From Nannocystis bainbridge (lineage in GTDB: Bacteria; Myxococcota_A; Polyangia; Nannocystales; Nannocystaceae), in contig NZ_JAQNDL010000003.1 in NCBI RefSeq assembly GCF_028368995.1, positions 992,001 through 1,056,000 of the forward strand: a stretch of DNA of 64,000 nt. Reading direction: 5' to 3'. Below the pieces are notes generated by a model. It saw only the letters and a program-made list of their open reading frames with translations. It made no database searches and was not told the DNA's origin. Of the stretch, positions 35,977 to 44,541 are shown in pieces (the stretch's first letter is position 1; every line of letters begins with the position of its first letter). The position numbers and the translations under genes are program-made.

Positions 35977-36376
35977 CGCGCGGTGCGCAGGTTCAGCTCG
36001 TCGCGCCGTCCTACAATCAATGGTTCGCCGAGGCTGTCATTGCAGCCTCGCGCTTTTTTAGGTGCGAATGATGTGCCCGATCGGTGCGTCGATACAGTGA
36101 AGGATGGCCGGGCCAACGCGCGAACGGATCGAGCCATCCCAGCGCTATCATGATAGCGATCGAGCAACAGACCGCAGAATGGCGCGCTCCACTCGTATCG
36201 TCCCCTGAGCCCCTCGCGCTCGACGCGAACGCCCCGGTTCCGGCCGGTTCATGGGGTCTCCCGCCGACACCTGTGAGCGATATCGCCCCGTGCGAAGATG
36301 CGCCTGCCGGGCCACTCCGATCCTTGTGAGCGCCACCGCGCTGTGCGAGGATGCGCGCTCGCAGGTCGGAGGTCTC
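35977..36376. other. Intergenic region before the PP2C gene, with a 32-bp direct repeat
   Basis: Besides the terminator at 36029-36059, two related 32-bp copies lie at 36272-36303 and 36325-36356 (tgtgagcg...gtgcga.gatgcgc), 53 bp apart, just upstream of the PP2C ribosome-binding site. They could be paired regulator sites. No gene is evident. Confidence 0.5.
36029..36059 (+). terminator. Rho-independent terminator of the PLD-helicase operon
   Basis: CGAGGCTG (36029-36036) and CAGCCTCG (36043-36050) form a perfect 8-bp stem with a 6-nt loop, followed by CGC and six T (36054-36059). It ends the three-gene operon 53 nt after the helicase stop. Confidence 0.92.
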
Positions 36377-37306
36377 ATGAGCCATCGCCGCCGAAAACTC
36401 GCTCTTTCTGCCGTGGGCGTGGGGCTGCCTGGGGTCGACGACCCGGCGCTGCCGCTGCCGGTGTCTGGTTTTGCGCACTCGGCGCTGCGGTGGCCGGACG
36501 CTTCCGCGCTCATCGGCTCCACCTGGTCGGCTGCGCGCACAGCGCATTCCGGCATGAGCGACCCGGGGACCCGGCGCGTGCTCAACGAGGATGCCTTCCT
36601 CGCCGACGGTCGGCTCGGGCTGTTCATCGTCGCGGATGGTGTGGGTGGCAGGCCATTCGGCGGTCTCGCTGCTGGCGAGGCGGTGTCGGTGCTGTGGGAG
36701 TGGATCTTGCGCGAGACGAAGGCGCTCGGCGCACCGATGCGTGGGCCTGGCCAGCCATCCGGGAATGGCAGCAGTGTCGTGCAGCTCGGGTCCGTCGTTC
36801 GCACCGCCCTGCAGAACGCGTCGCGGACGCTCCGCACGATGGCCACGGCCGATCCGCGCTATGCGGGCATGTGCACGACCGCCTCGGTCGTGCTCGTCGC
36901 CGGCGACGTCGCGGTGGTCGGGCAGGTCGGAGATTCGCGGGTGTACCACGCACGCGGCGCGGCGGTGCGGCAGGTGACCGAGGATCACACGCTGCTGGGC
37001 TTGCAGGTGAAGCGAGGGCTCGTGGCGCCCGAGCAGGCGCGCGGACGACGATCGCCGATCATCCGCGCGCTCGGCCTCGCCGACGAACTCGAGGTCGACA
37101 TTCACGCGGTGCCGGTCGCCCGCGGCGATCGGCTGCTGCTGTGCTCCGACGGCCTGCACGAGCACTTCCAGCGCGAGGGTGTCCTGCAGCACCTGTTCCA
37201 GCTCGACATCCGCACCGCCGCTCCTGCCGCGGTTCACCACGCCCGACGTCGCGGCGGCCGGGACAACATCACCGCGCTGTTCGTGGAGATCCTCGGGCCG
37301 GGCTAG
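36377..37306 (+). CDS. PP2C-type Ser/Thr protein phosphatase
   Basis: The start is at ATG 36377, preceded by CGGAGG; longer in-frame extensions are not supported. The 309-aa protein has the PP2C metal-binding motifs 'GTRRVLNEDAFL', 'FIVADGVGG', 'VGQVGDSRVYHAR', 'LLCSDGLHEHF' and 'GGRDNITALFVE'. It removes phosphate from Ser/Thr residues and would be the natural opponent of the kinases in this window, in the way PppA counters PpkA in T6SS control. It is about 10 kb from the T6SS genes, so this pairing is only a suggestion. The ~60 N-terminal residues before the first motif are not part of the usual domain. Confidence 0.9.
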   Translation: MSHRRRKLALSAVGVGLPGVDDPALPLPVSGFAHSALRWPDASALIGSTWSAARTAHSGMSDPGTRRVLNEDAFLADGRLGLFIVADGVGGRPFGGLAAGEAVSVLWEWILRETKALGAPMRGPGQPSGNGSSVVQLGSVVRTALQNASRTLRTMATADPRYAGMCTTASVVLVAGDVAVVGQVGDSRVYHARGAAVRQVTEDHTLLGLQVKRGLVAPEQARGRRSPIIRALGLADELEVDIHAVPVARGDRLLLCSDGLHEHFQREGVLQHLFQLDIRTAAPAAVHHARRRGGRDNITALFVEILGPG

Positions 37307-37551
37307 GGGGCCGAGCGATGCGCCATCGTGACCTGACCGCGGCGCGGGGACGACGGTGTCTTCATCGCCTCGCCGGGTGGACCTCGGGCGAGCTCACGCG
37401 AGCGACGGCGGGCTCGTCAGCACCTCCGCGAGCTCGCACCTCGATGCGCCCGTTGCGATCAGGGTCCGCTCCACGGTGCTTTTGGACCTCGATCCCGCGG
37501 CTCCGTGCAGGCGCTTGCCCCGGGGCCTGCGCCGGATGTTATGGTCGCCGC

Positions 37552-38697
37552 ATGCTCCGCACCACCGTCACTCTGTCTGCGATTGCGATGACCGTGTTTA
37601 CCGCCTGCGGGGGGGCCGACTCCGGGCGCGGGGACACGAGCGTGGCGACGGCGCCGACGGGCGCGACCACGGTGCCCGTGACCACCGACGCCACCAGCAC
37701 CAGCGACGTCGCGCCCACCTCTTCGGGCACCACGAGCAGCACCGGCGAGCCGACCTCCACGTCCACCACCTCCTCCACCAACCCCTCGGGCGTCGACACT
37801 GCCAAGTTCGACCTCGGCGCCAGCGACCTCGGCGCGGGCACCACCGGCGGCGACAACGGGTGCAAGAAGGTCGATTTCCTGTTCGTGATCGACAACTCGA
37901 CCAGCATGGAGGACAACCAGGACGCGCTGATCGACAGCTTCCCTGGCTTCATCGACGCCATCAAGACCGCCCTCGGCGACGTCGACGACTACCACATCAT
38001 GGTCGTCGACACCGACGCGAACGGCCGGTGCGCGAAGCCTTGCGACGAGAGCGACCCCGATTACGTCAAGTTCTGCGCCGCGGCCAACTACCACGCCTGC
38101 ACCACGGAGCTCGAGCCGTGCGACACGCAGCGCGGCGCCGGGGTCATCCACCCGGTCGGCTCCTTCTCCAGCAACACCAAGTGTCCGGTGGCCGGTGGCC
38201 ACCGCTACATGTTGCCCGATCAGCCCGACCTCGCCTCGACGTTCGCCTGCGTCGCCAAGGTCGGCACCGCCGGCAACGCCTCGGAGCGGCCGATGAACGC
38301 CATCGAGGAGGCCGTGAGCGAGGAGCTCAACTTCCCCAACGGTTGCAACGGCGGGTTCCTCCGCGACGACGCGATCCTCGTCATCACCTTCATCAGCGAC
38401 GATCCCAACAAGCCCGACCAGGGCGATCCCGCCTCCTGGAAGGCGTCGGTCGTCGCGGCCAAGAACGGCGACGAGAACGCCGTCGTGGTGCTCGGCCTCA
38501 TCCCCCACCCCGAGCTCGACTGCATCACCGGCAACGACCCGAACCTGACCCAGGGCGCCCACTGGCAGGAGTTCATCGAGTCGTGGGGCTCGCACGGGAT
38601 CTCCGGCTCGGTCTGCGAGGCCGACTACGCGCCCTTCTTCCTCCAGGCGATCCAGGCCATCGACCAGACCTGCGACGAGTTCAACCCGCCGGGTTGA
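37552..38697 (+). CDS. Lipoprotein with von Willebrand factor A domain
   Basis: ATG at 37552 begins a lipoprotein signal with lipobox VFTAC (residues ~14-18) and a long Ser/Thr-rich linker (to ~95). A vWA domain follows, with the MIDAS motif in 'FLFVIDNSTSMEDNQ' (D-x-S-x-S) and several Cys residues likely in disulfides ('CAKPCDESD', 'CTTELEPCDTQ'). This architecture is frequent among myxobacterial surface lipoproteins of unknown role; the vWA domain usually binds protein partners through a metal ion. It is preceded by a ~245-bp gap and followed by a perfect palindrome of the dispersed family. Confidence 0.85.
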   Translation: MLRTTVTLSAIAMTVFTACGGADSGRGDTSVATAPTGATTVPVTTDATSTSDVAPTSSGTTSSTGEPTSTSTTSSTNPSGVDTAKFDLGASDLGAGTTGGDNGCKKVDFLFVIDNSTSMEDNQDALIDSFPGFIDAIKTALGDVDDYHIMVVDTDANGRCAKPCDESDPDYVKFCAAANYHACTTELEPCDTQRGAGVIHPVGSFSSNTKCPVAGGHRYMLPDQPDLASTFACVAKVGTAGNASERPMNAIEEAVSEELNFPNGCNGGFLRDDAILVITFISDDPNKPDQGDPASWKASVVAAKNGDENAVVVLGLIPHPELDCITGNDPNLTQGAHWQEFIESWGSHGISGSVCEADYAPFFLQAIQAIDQTCDEFNPPG

Positions 38698-38737
38698 CCG
38701 CGCGGCCACGAACCTGCTCTGCGTCTGGCGGCAGGAG

Positions 38738-38755
38738 CATGTCCCTGAGGACATG
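38738..38755. repeat. Perfect 18-bp member of the dispersed palindrome family
   Basis: CATGTCC-CTGA-GGACATG, between the stop of the vWA lipoprotein and the convergent stop of the ExbD gene. It may form a hairpin in both transcripts. Confidence 0.85.
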
Positions 38756-38826
38756 TCTCAAGTATCAGGCCGATGCGCAGGCGCTGTCTCGACGCCGTGG
38801 GCTTGCTCGCCCGTCGGGCGGCCGGG

Positions 38827-39402
38827 TCAGCCGGCGCCGGCCTCCAGCACCGGTTGCCAGAAATAGCAGTTCGCGGGCACCTCTTCGCCCTTGAGCGCCC
38901 TGCTCAGCTTGCAATCGCGGCCGGCGAGCGTGTCCATCGTATCGATGATGGTCTGCATCGGGATGTTGGACTCCGCGGAGATGGTCACGGTCGTCTCGTG
39001 CGGGAAAGCCTGCTTGTAGCGCTGCACCCGCTCCTCGAGGGCCGCGTAATCGTAGCGGCTGTAATCGCCGAGCGGCGTGCCGGGCCTGGCCAGCGGGATC
39101 GTCGGCGCTTTCGAATCGGTCGCCTTGCCGGCCTCGGCGCCGTCCTGCTGGGCGTCGGCGGAGATCCGGAAGCCGTCCTCGAGGACCATGACCTTGAGGT
39201 TGAGCGGCTTGTCCTGGGGCGCGTCGTCGGGCTTGGTCTCGGCGCTGGCGGCCGAGAAGCGCGGCGGCGAGACGTTGATCGACGACATCGACGCGTACTC
39301 CATCACCGACAGCAGGAGGGGAATTAATAAAAACATGACGTTCATGACCGGGAGGAGGTCGGCTTCGATCTCCACTCCTTCGAATTTTTTACGCCTGCGC
39401 AT
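38827..39402 (-). CDS. ExbD/TolR-family biopolymer transport protein
   Basis: The start is the ATG at 39402 with a perfect GGAGG site 6 nt upstream; the longer open frame upstream is noncoding. The 191-aa protein begins 'MRRRKKFEGVEIEADLLPVMNVMFLLIPLLL', the cytoplasmic tail and single membrane segment of ExbD/TolR, including the essential Asp before the membrane helix (D15 in 'EADLLPVMNVMF'). Periplasmic residues ~65-191 carry the usual domain, ending with 'TVTISAESNIPMQTIIDTMD'. ExbD normally works with ExbB/TolQ as a proton-driven motor; no ExbB-like gene lies in this window. AT-rich DNA around the start (gaattttttacg) contrasts with the local GC. Confidence 0.88.
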   Translation of the reverse strand: MRRRKKFEGVEIEADLLPVMNVMFLLIPLLLSVMEYASMSSINVSPPRFSAASAETKPDDAPQDKPLNLKVMVLEDGFRISADAQQDGAEAGKATDSKAPTIPLARPGTPLGDYSRYDYAALEERVQRYKQAFPHETTVTISAESNIPMQTIIDTMDTLAGRDCKLSRALKGEEVPANCYFWQPVLEAGAG

Positions 39403-39810
39403 CGCTTCACCTCCTTGCCCCGGAGCGGGGGTGACCGCAATGAGAGCGGATGATTGGGTACACACGCTGTATGAACTCCATGGACGTGGATCCTCCTTCG
39501 CGCCGGATCGAGAGACCGGCGCGGCGCACCATATGAATGTCGAAATTGCCGGACCGCGCTCCGCGGAGCAGGCGGGCGTCAGCGACGACTTCGCAAGAGC
39601 CGTGTCACGTCGCCGCTCGCGGGCCGTGACACGGGCCACGGCGCCGGGCGGCGCCTGCCCGCCTGGCCGCGAGCGAGAGGAGTACGGGCGCGTTGCGTGC
39701 TCCGGTGAGTACAGTGCCGGGGCCGCGGCCGACCCTACACGCGCCGGGAAGAAATCTCGCGGCGCCGGTCGGAGCGCCACCAAGAGCGCCAGCGGCTCGG
39801 CCGGGACCGC
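39403..39810. other. Intergenic region between ExbD and cysteine-rich lipoprotein genes
   Basis: Both flanking genes are on the minus strand, so this should hold the exbD-type gene promoter and the end of the lipoprotein transcript. No hairpin, repeat or real frame was recognised. Confidence 0.5.
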
Positions 39811-40755
39811 TCACGCGCCGGCGCAGACCTTCGTCGTGCCGTCGAACACCTGCGGTCCCTTGCACGCGGCCGCGCTGGAGCAGTGGCAGATCCCCTCCAC
39901 GCACGTATCGGCGCGCAGCGTGTCGACGCAGTCGGCGTCCTGGCCGCAGCCGCACACGCCGGCGATGCAGACCGCGTAGCCGCCGATGCCGGACGTCGCG
40001 CAATCGGAGTCTTCGCCGCACTCGCAGCGCTGCGTGCGAGGATTGCACACCGGGTGGCCGGTCTGCGTCGCGCAATCCGAGCCGTTCGCGCACGGGTCGA
40101 AGCAGACCCCGTCGTCGCAGCGGGTCTCGGTCAGGCCGCAGACCGTGACCGGCGCCCCGCCCTCGATTGGTTCGACCTGGAGCTCCTCGCCGACCAGCAC
40201 GTCGCACGGGGCGCCGTCGCTGGGCCGCGGCGCGCACTTGCCAGCGCCGTCACCGATGGCGACGCAGGCGTAGCTGTTGCCGCAATCGGCCTGGGCCGCG
40301 CAGGTGATCGTCCAGCCGCTGAGGATGACGTCACATTGCTCGTCGGTCGAGCAGACCGTGACGACATCGTTGACGCAGCGCTGGTCCTGACAGGTGTAGC
40401 CGGCATCTTCGCCGAAGACGAAGCAGTCGGTATCGCTGGCGCAGGCCTCCTGGCAGAACTGGCCGGCGCCGCCGGTGGTCGTGGCCTCCGTGGTGGGCGC
40501 GGTCGTCGTGGTGGTCGCGGGCGGTTCGCTCGTGACGGTGCCGGTCGTGGTGAAGGTGCCGGTCGTGCTCACCGAATCGTCGCTCGAGGTGCCCATCGTC
40601 TGCGTGGCCTGCGTGGCCTGCGTGGCCTGCGTCGAGTCCGTCGTGACGCCGGAGGTCTCCGTGCCGCTGCCCTTGTCGGCGCCGCAGGCGAGCGGCGCGA
40701 GCACGGCCGCGAACAGGAGGATCACCGGCGTCTTCACGAGAAATGAGCGTTGCAT
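39811..40755 (-). CDS. Cysteine-rich lipoprotein with EGF-like/Dickkopf-like repeats
   Basis: ATG at 40755 opens a signal peptide with lipobox LAPLAC (~19-24). A Thr-rich linker with a 'TQATQATQATQT' run precedes about seven cysteine-rich units of the form 'C.sD.DC......tC...rC' from residue ~100 to the end (314 aa). This pattern is common in large Nannocystis-type lipoproteins and resembles Dickkopf/EGF-like disulfide knots. The threonine linker derives from a CGTGGCCTG-type 9-bp repeat in the DNA (around 40601-40630). The protein is probably exposed on the outer membrane; function is unknown. Folding would need the kind of thiol oxidase encoded at the left edge of the window. Confidence 0.82.
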   Translation of the reverse strand: MQRSFLVKTPVILLFAAVLAPLACGADKGSGTETSGVTTDSTQATQATQATQTMGTSSDDSVSTTGTFTTTGTVTSEPPATTTTTAPTTEATTTGGAGQFCQEACASDTDCFVFGEDAGYTCQDQRCVNDVVTVCSTDEQCDVILSGWTITCAAQADCGNSYACVAIGDGAGKCAPRPSDGAPCDVLVGEELQVEPIEGGAPVTVCGLTETRCDDGVCFDPCANGSDCATQTGHPVCNPRTQRCECGEDSDCATSGIGGYAVCIAGVCGCGQDADCVDTLRADTCVEGICHCSSAAACKGPQVFDGTTKVCAGA

Positions 40756-41008
40756 GGCCGCGAGGGTACCCCACGCGGCGAGATGGCGATGGGCGCCGCA
40801 TTCTTCGTCGGCGGTGAAACAGGTTTCGCAAGACCCCGGCTTCGCGTGCGTATGGCGGCTCGCTGGCAATGGGCAGTCACGGCCGGCGAATGCACGGCGG
40901 GCTCGGCCGTGACGCTCTGGTGAATGCACGCTCGCGGTCTGTTGTCCCCACTCGAGGTCGCGCGGCAGCGGTTCGGCGCCTCGTGGTGGACGCTCGCTAC
41001 GCGGCGGC

Positions 41009-41419
41009 TCACGCGGCGACGCCGGGCTCGCGCGCGAAGGGCCGGACCTCGCGAAATTCGACCACCGCGAGCGAGCCGACGAACAGCGCCTCGAAGCCGA
41101 CGTGCACGACGCCGAAGATGCTCGCGGTGCCCGCGGTCGTCGCCAGGATCGCGGCGCAGGCGACGACCCACGCGGCGTTGGCGGCCACGAGGAGGTCGAT
41201 CGCGCGGCGCGACGGGGTGCGCCCGCGCGACGCCCGGACCGCGAGCGAGCCGGAGTAGCAGGCGTAGGCGAGGTTGACCGCGCCGATGAAGCCCACGAGC
41301 GCCGGCGAAAAGGCGTGCAGCTGCGCCAGCGGGCCGCGCAGCGCGAGCACCACGAGACCGGCGATGCAGGCGGCGGAGCCGTCGAGCCAGAGGATCGCGC
41401 GGGCGCGCCGGGGCATCAT
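41009..41419 (-). CDS. Small integral membrane protein, four predicted helices
   Basis: The start is taken at ATG 41419 (a second ATG follows directly). The ~136-aa protein has four hydrophobic segments (approximately residues 12-30, 38-57, 73-92 and 97-115) separated by short basic loops such as 'RASRGRTPSRRA'. No family is recognised with confidence. It ends in a charged tail (EFREVRPFAREPGVAA). It is divergent from the metallo-beta-lactamase-fold gene, with ~110 bp between the starts. Confidence 0.65.
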   Translation of the reverse strand: MMPRRARAILWLDGSAACIAGLVVLALRGPLAQLHAFSPALVGFIGAVNLAYACYSGSLAVRASRGRTPSRRAIDLLVAANAAWVVACAAILATTAGTASIFGVVHVGFEALFVGSLAVVEFREVRPFAREPGVAA

Positions 41420-41528
41420 CGCGGGCGAGGGTAACGCGGATCCGCGGGGGTCGTCACGGCTCGCCGCCGCGCCGGACGCGGAGACGCCGGGCGCTGGCCG
41501 CGGACGGGGCGTGTGCCATACAGGGGCC

Positions 41529-42326
41529 ATGCTCGCCGTCACCGGTCCGCCGCGCCGCCTCTACGCGCTCCGCTTCGGCTGGGAGCCGGTGCCCGAGGCC
41601 GTGTCGCTGCGCGGTGGCTCGAAGGATGTGTATTTATTCGAGCCGGTGACCGGCGCCGCGGTCGAGTACGACGACGGCTGGGTCCTGATCGACACCGGCC
41701 TCAACCCGGACATCCTGCGCGACCCGGCGCTGCGCGCCGCGCATTACGTCAAGGCGGCCGTCGGCTGCGTGCCCGAGGGCGATCCGCTGCTGCGCCAGAT
41801 CGACGCGGCCGGGCTGGCGCTCGCCGACCTCAAGGGCTGCGTGCTCTCGCATCTCCACTGCGATCACGGCGGCGGCTTGCGGCACCTCGAGGGCGGCCCG
41901 CCGATCGTGATTCAGGCCCGCGAGCACGCGTTCGCCATGGACGAGGCGACCCTCGAGCACTGCTATTTTAAGAGCGACTACGACCGCCCCGGGCTGCGCT
42001 GGCGGCTCATCGAAGGCGAGGTCGAGCTCGCCGCTGGTTTGCGCACGATCCCGACCTTCGGCCACACGCCCGGGCATCAATCGATCGCCGTCGAGCTGCC
42101 GGTCGGCGGCACCGTCGTGCTCGCCTGCGACGCCGCCGATCTGCGGCGCAACATCGACGCGCTGATCCCGTGCGGCGAGCTCACGCACCCGCACCTCGCC
42201 GCGGCCGCGGCGCGGTCGATCGAGCGCCTGCACGCGCTCGATCGCCAGCCTCGCACCGAGGTCTGGCCCGGCCACGATCCCGACTTCTGGGCCACACGCC
42301 TGGCGCCGCCGGCGGCCTACGGCTGA
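41529..42326 (+). CDS. Metallo-beta-lactamase-fold hydrolase, N-acyl homoserine lactonase-like
   Basis: The 265-aa protein has the zinc-binding signature HLHCDHGGG (HxHxDH), 'PTFGHTPGHQS' (third His), 'LACDAAD' (bridging Asp) and 'WPGHDPDF' (final His). Order and spacing match AHL lactonases of the AiiA/AttM type, which open acyl-homoserine lactone rings, although the fold also serves other esters and lactones. No signal peptide is seen, so it is cytoplasmic. It is a single-gene unit, convergent with the anti-sigma gene, and the 46-bp gap between the two stops holds a palindrome that could end both transcripts. Confidence 0.85.
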   Translation: MLAVTGPPRRLYALRFGWEPVPEAVSLRGGSKDVYLFEPVTGAAVEYDDGWVLIDTGLNPDILRDPALRAAHYVKAAVGCVPEGDPLLRQIDAAGLALADLKGCVLSHLHCDHGGGLRHLEGGPPIVIQAREHAFAMDEATLEHCYFKSDYDRPGLRWRLIEGEVELAAGLRTIPTFGHTPGHQSIAVELPVGGTVVLACDAADLRRNIDALIPCGELTHPHLAAAAARSIERLHALDRQPRTEVWPGHDPDFWATRLAPPAAYG

Positions 42327-42343
42327 CGCGCGCCTTCGCTGGG

Positions 42344-42363
42344 GCCTGTCTCTGGGGACAGGC
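42344..42363. terminator. Palindrome between convergent stops (possible bidirectional terminator)
   Basis: GCCTGTC-TCTGGG-GACAGGC gives a 7-bp perfect stem in the 46-bp gap between two convergent genes. There is no T tract. The core is a TGTC...GACA variant of the dispersed palindrome. Confidence 0.5.
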
Positions 42364-42372
42364 GGTCGCGGC

Positions 42373-43728
42373 TCAGCCGTCGCCGAGGCGCTGGCGGACG
42401 TCCTGGGCGTAACGGCTGCGGGGGAAGCGGCGCAAGAACTCGGCGCCGGCCTGGGCGGCCTGGGTGGCGCGACCGAGGCGGTGCAGCGCCTCGACGCGGC
42501 CGTGCAGGGCCTCCTCCGCGAGGGCGCCCTGCGGGGCGTCGCGCAGGTAGGCGTCGAACGCCGACAGCGCGCCGCGTGGATCGCCGAGCGGGCCGAGCGA
42601 CAGCTGGCCGAGCGTGACCTGGGCGGTGCGGGCCAGCGAGGTGTCGCCGTGCTCACGCAGCAGACGGCGGTAGATGCGGGCGGCCGCGCGGTAGTTGCCG
42701 GCGCCGCGCAGCGCGTGGGCCTCGTCGATGAGCTGCCCGGGGTCGCTGGCCGGGCGCGCTTTGGCCGGAGCGCTGCGCTCGGCGGCGGCGGGGACCGCCC
42801 GGGCCAGCGAGTCGGCCGTCTCGCCCTCGGCGAGCAGGCGTTCGCCGTCGGGGCCGTGCAGGCGATGGGTGCCGTGGACCGCGGTGATCCGCCAGCGCTC
42901 GGGCTCCGCGATCACTCGCAGGGCGCCCGGCCCGTCGCTGACGATCGCCACGCCGGCGACCTCGATCCACACCACGCCGACGGCCGCCGGCGTGACCTCG
43001 ACGTGCAGGTCGCCGCGCTCGACCGCGAGGACGGCCCCGCGCACCCGCAGCTCGGCCTCGCCCGCGGCGCAGGCGGTGAACAGGTCAGTTGCGCCGACGC
43101 AGGCGGCGTCGTCGAGGCGCAGCGGGCCGTCGGCGAGCGGCTGGTGGAGGGCGAGCGGAGCCTGGCCGTCGCTGCCGCCGCCGCCGCCGCGGAGCAGGCG
43201 CAGCTCGGCGGGCATGTCCTTCGAGACAGGCGCTTCGGCTCGACCGGGGCTGTCCTTCGGGGCATGGGCGACGAGGTCGAGCGCGGTTCTGTCCTTTGGG
43301 ACAGGTGGTTCGAGGTCGAGCTTCGCGCCGGGCGCGACCTGGGCGGCGCGCGATGACATGTCCTCGGGGACATGTCCGAAAGGACGGATGATCAGCAGCC
43401 ACGCGGCGGCCGCGGCGAAGGCGACGCCGAGGCCGATGCCGAGGGCCGAGCGCCGGCCGGGGCCCGACGCGGCCGGGTGGCCGGCGAGGAAGCGGTCGAC
43501 CGCGCCGGCGACGATGGCGTCGTCGGCGGCGGTGACTTCGGGCTCGCCGCGGCGGAGCTCGTCGAGCAGCTCGCGCTCGCGTCGGGTCGCCGCCCCGTCG
43601 CCGCGGTGGGCCGCGAGGAAGGCGGCGTCGTCGGCCGCGAGCGGGTCGCCGGCGAGGGACGCGTCGACGAGTCGGCGCCAGCGTCGGTCCGCGGAGGTGT
43701 CGTCGATTGCTTCGGGTTCGTGGTGCAT
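42373..43728 (-). CDS. Anti-sigma-factor-like membrane protein with FecR-like and TPR regions
   Basis: The ATG at 43728 follows GGAG by 6 nt; a GTG at 43743 overlapping the sigma stop (GTGA) is an alternative. The product (451 aa) has a cytoplasmic N-terminal part (~1-90), one membrane segment (~97-113), a FecR-like beta-rich periplasmic region (~200-300) and TPR-like repeats (~330-445). It overlaps or abuts the ECF sigma gene, so it most likely binds and inhibits that sigma factor. Residues ~118-175 contain the repeated strings PEDM, PKDR, PKDS and SKDM, which arise from five copies of the dispersed DNA palindrome inserted in frame. Confidence 0.8.
   Translation of the reverse strand: MHHEPEAIDDTSADRRWRRLVDASLAGDPLAADDAAFLAAHRGDGAATRRERELLDELRRGEPEVTAADDAIVAGAVDRFLAGHPAASGPGRRSALGIGLGVAFAAAAAWLLIIRPFGHVPEDMSSRAAQVAPGAKLDLEPPVPKDRTALDLVAHAPKDSPGRAEAPVSKDMPAELRLLRGGGGGSDGQAPLALHQPLADGPLRLDDAACVGATDLFTACAAGEAELRVRGAVLAVERGDLHVEVTPAAVGVVWIEVAGVAIVSDGPGALRVIAEPERWRITAVHGTHRLHGPDGERLLAEGETADSLARAVPAAAERSAPAKARPASDPGQLIDEAHALRGAGNYRAAARIYRRLLREHGDTSLARTAQVTLGQLSLGPLGDPRGALSAFDAYLRDAPQGALAEEALHGRVEALHRLGRATQAAQAGAEFLRRFPRSRYAQDVRQRLGDG
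43215..43386. repeat. Five palindrome-family cores inside the anti-sigma gene
   Basis: Cores are at 43215-43228 (tgtccttcgagaca), 43251-43264 (tgtccttcggggca), 43290-43303 (tgtcctttgggaca), 43359-43372 (tgtcctcggggaca) and 43373-43386 (tgtccgaaaggacg). All keep the reading frame and encode variants of P-[KE]-D. Confidence 0.88.
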
Positions 43729-43739
43729 GGGAGGCTCCG

Positions 43740-44366
43740 TCACGGGGCCGGACGGCCGAGGTTGAGGTCGCGGCGGATGAGCTTGCGGAGGGTCTCTTCG
43801 GCCTTGAGGACCCGCGACTTGACGGTGGGCACCGGGGCTCCGGTCAGCTCGGCGATCTCGGGCAAGGTGTGGTCGAGCGCGTGGCGGAGCACGAGGGCGA
43901 TCCGCTGGGGCTCGGGGAGGAGGGCGAGGTAGTCGGCGACGGCCCGCGGGATGTGCTCGCGCAGGTCGTCACCGGGTTCGAGGGGCTCGTTGCCGGGGTC
44001 GTCCTCGTCGTGGCTGACGAGCGCGAGCCGACGCCCGCGCTTCAGCCAGCGGAGGGTGACGCGCACGGTGATCCGGCGCGCCCACGCCTCGAGCGGGCCC
44101 TGGCCGGCGTAGGTGCGGGCCGACTCGAGCAGCTCGACGAGGGCGGTCTGGGAGAGGTCGTCGGCGTCGCTGCCGGCGCCGAGCAGCGCCCGGGTGACGC
44201 GCCGCGCGACCGGGAGCAGCCGGCGAGCGAAGGTGGTGGCGGCCTGGCGATCGCCGGCGGAGGTGGCCCGCGCGAGGGCCCGGGCCTCGGCGTGCTCGGC
44301 GGTCCCGTCGGACGGAGCATCCGCGGCGACGGCGACGAGCGCAGGTGCGGGGGCCTTGGCGAGCAA
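43740..44366 (-). CDS. ECF-type RNA polymerase sigma factor
   Basis: The 208-aa protein shows ECF region 2 ('DADDLSQTALVELLESARTY...LEAWARRITVRVTLRWLKR') and region 4 ('LPEPQRIALVLRHALDHTLPEIAELTGAPVPTVKSRV'), with no regions 1 or 3. The start is TTG at 44366, because an in-frame stop lies directly upstream and no ATG or GTG is well placed. The next gene overlaps or starts within 12 nt and is a membrane anti-sigma candidate, so this is an extracytoplasmic stress response pair. The target regulon cannot be read from the sequence. Confidence 0.9.
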   Translation of the reverse strand: MLAKAPAPALVAVAADAPSDGTAEHAEARALARATSAGDRQAATTFARRLLPVARRVTRALLGAGSDADDLSQTALVELLESARTYAGQGPLEAWARRITVRVTLRWLKRGRRLALVSHDEDDPGNEPLEPGDDLREHIPRAVADYLALLPEPQRIALVLRHALDHTLPEIAELTGAPVPTVKSRVLKAEETLRKLIRRDLNLGRPAP

Positions 44367-44541
44367 TCAGCGGTAGGGTGGCGCGACCGCCGGGCGGCGG
44401 ATGAAAAAAAGCGACGGCACGGGCGCCGGGGAGCCCCGCGCGCCCCGGGGGCCTCGCTTCGTCGTCCTGGCGCCTCCAGGCGAAGCTCAGACTTGCCGAG
44501 CGCGGATAGCCCCGCGCCCCCGGGGGCCTCGCTGCGCCGCC

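Noticed and set aside
36298..37551. Extended N-terminus of the vWA lipoprotein frame through the PP2C gene
   Set aside because: It overlaps the well-supported phosphatase in another frame and lacks protein-like sequence; the lipobox start at 37552 is natural.
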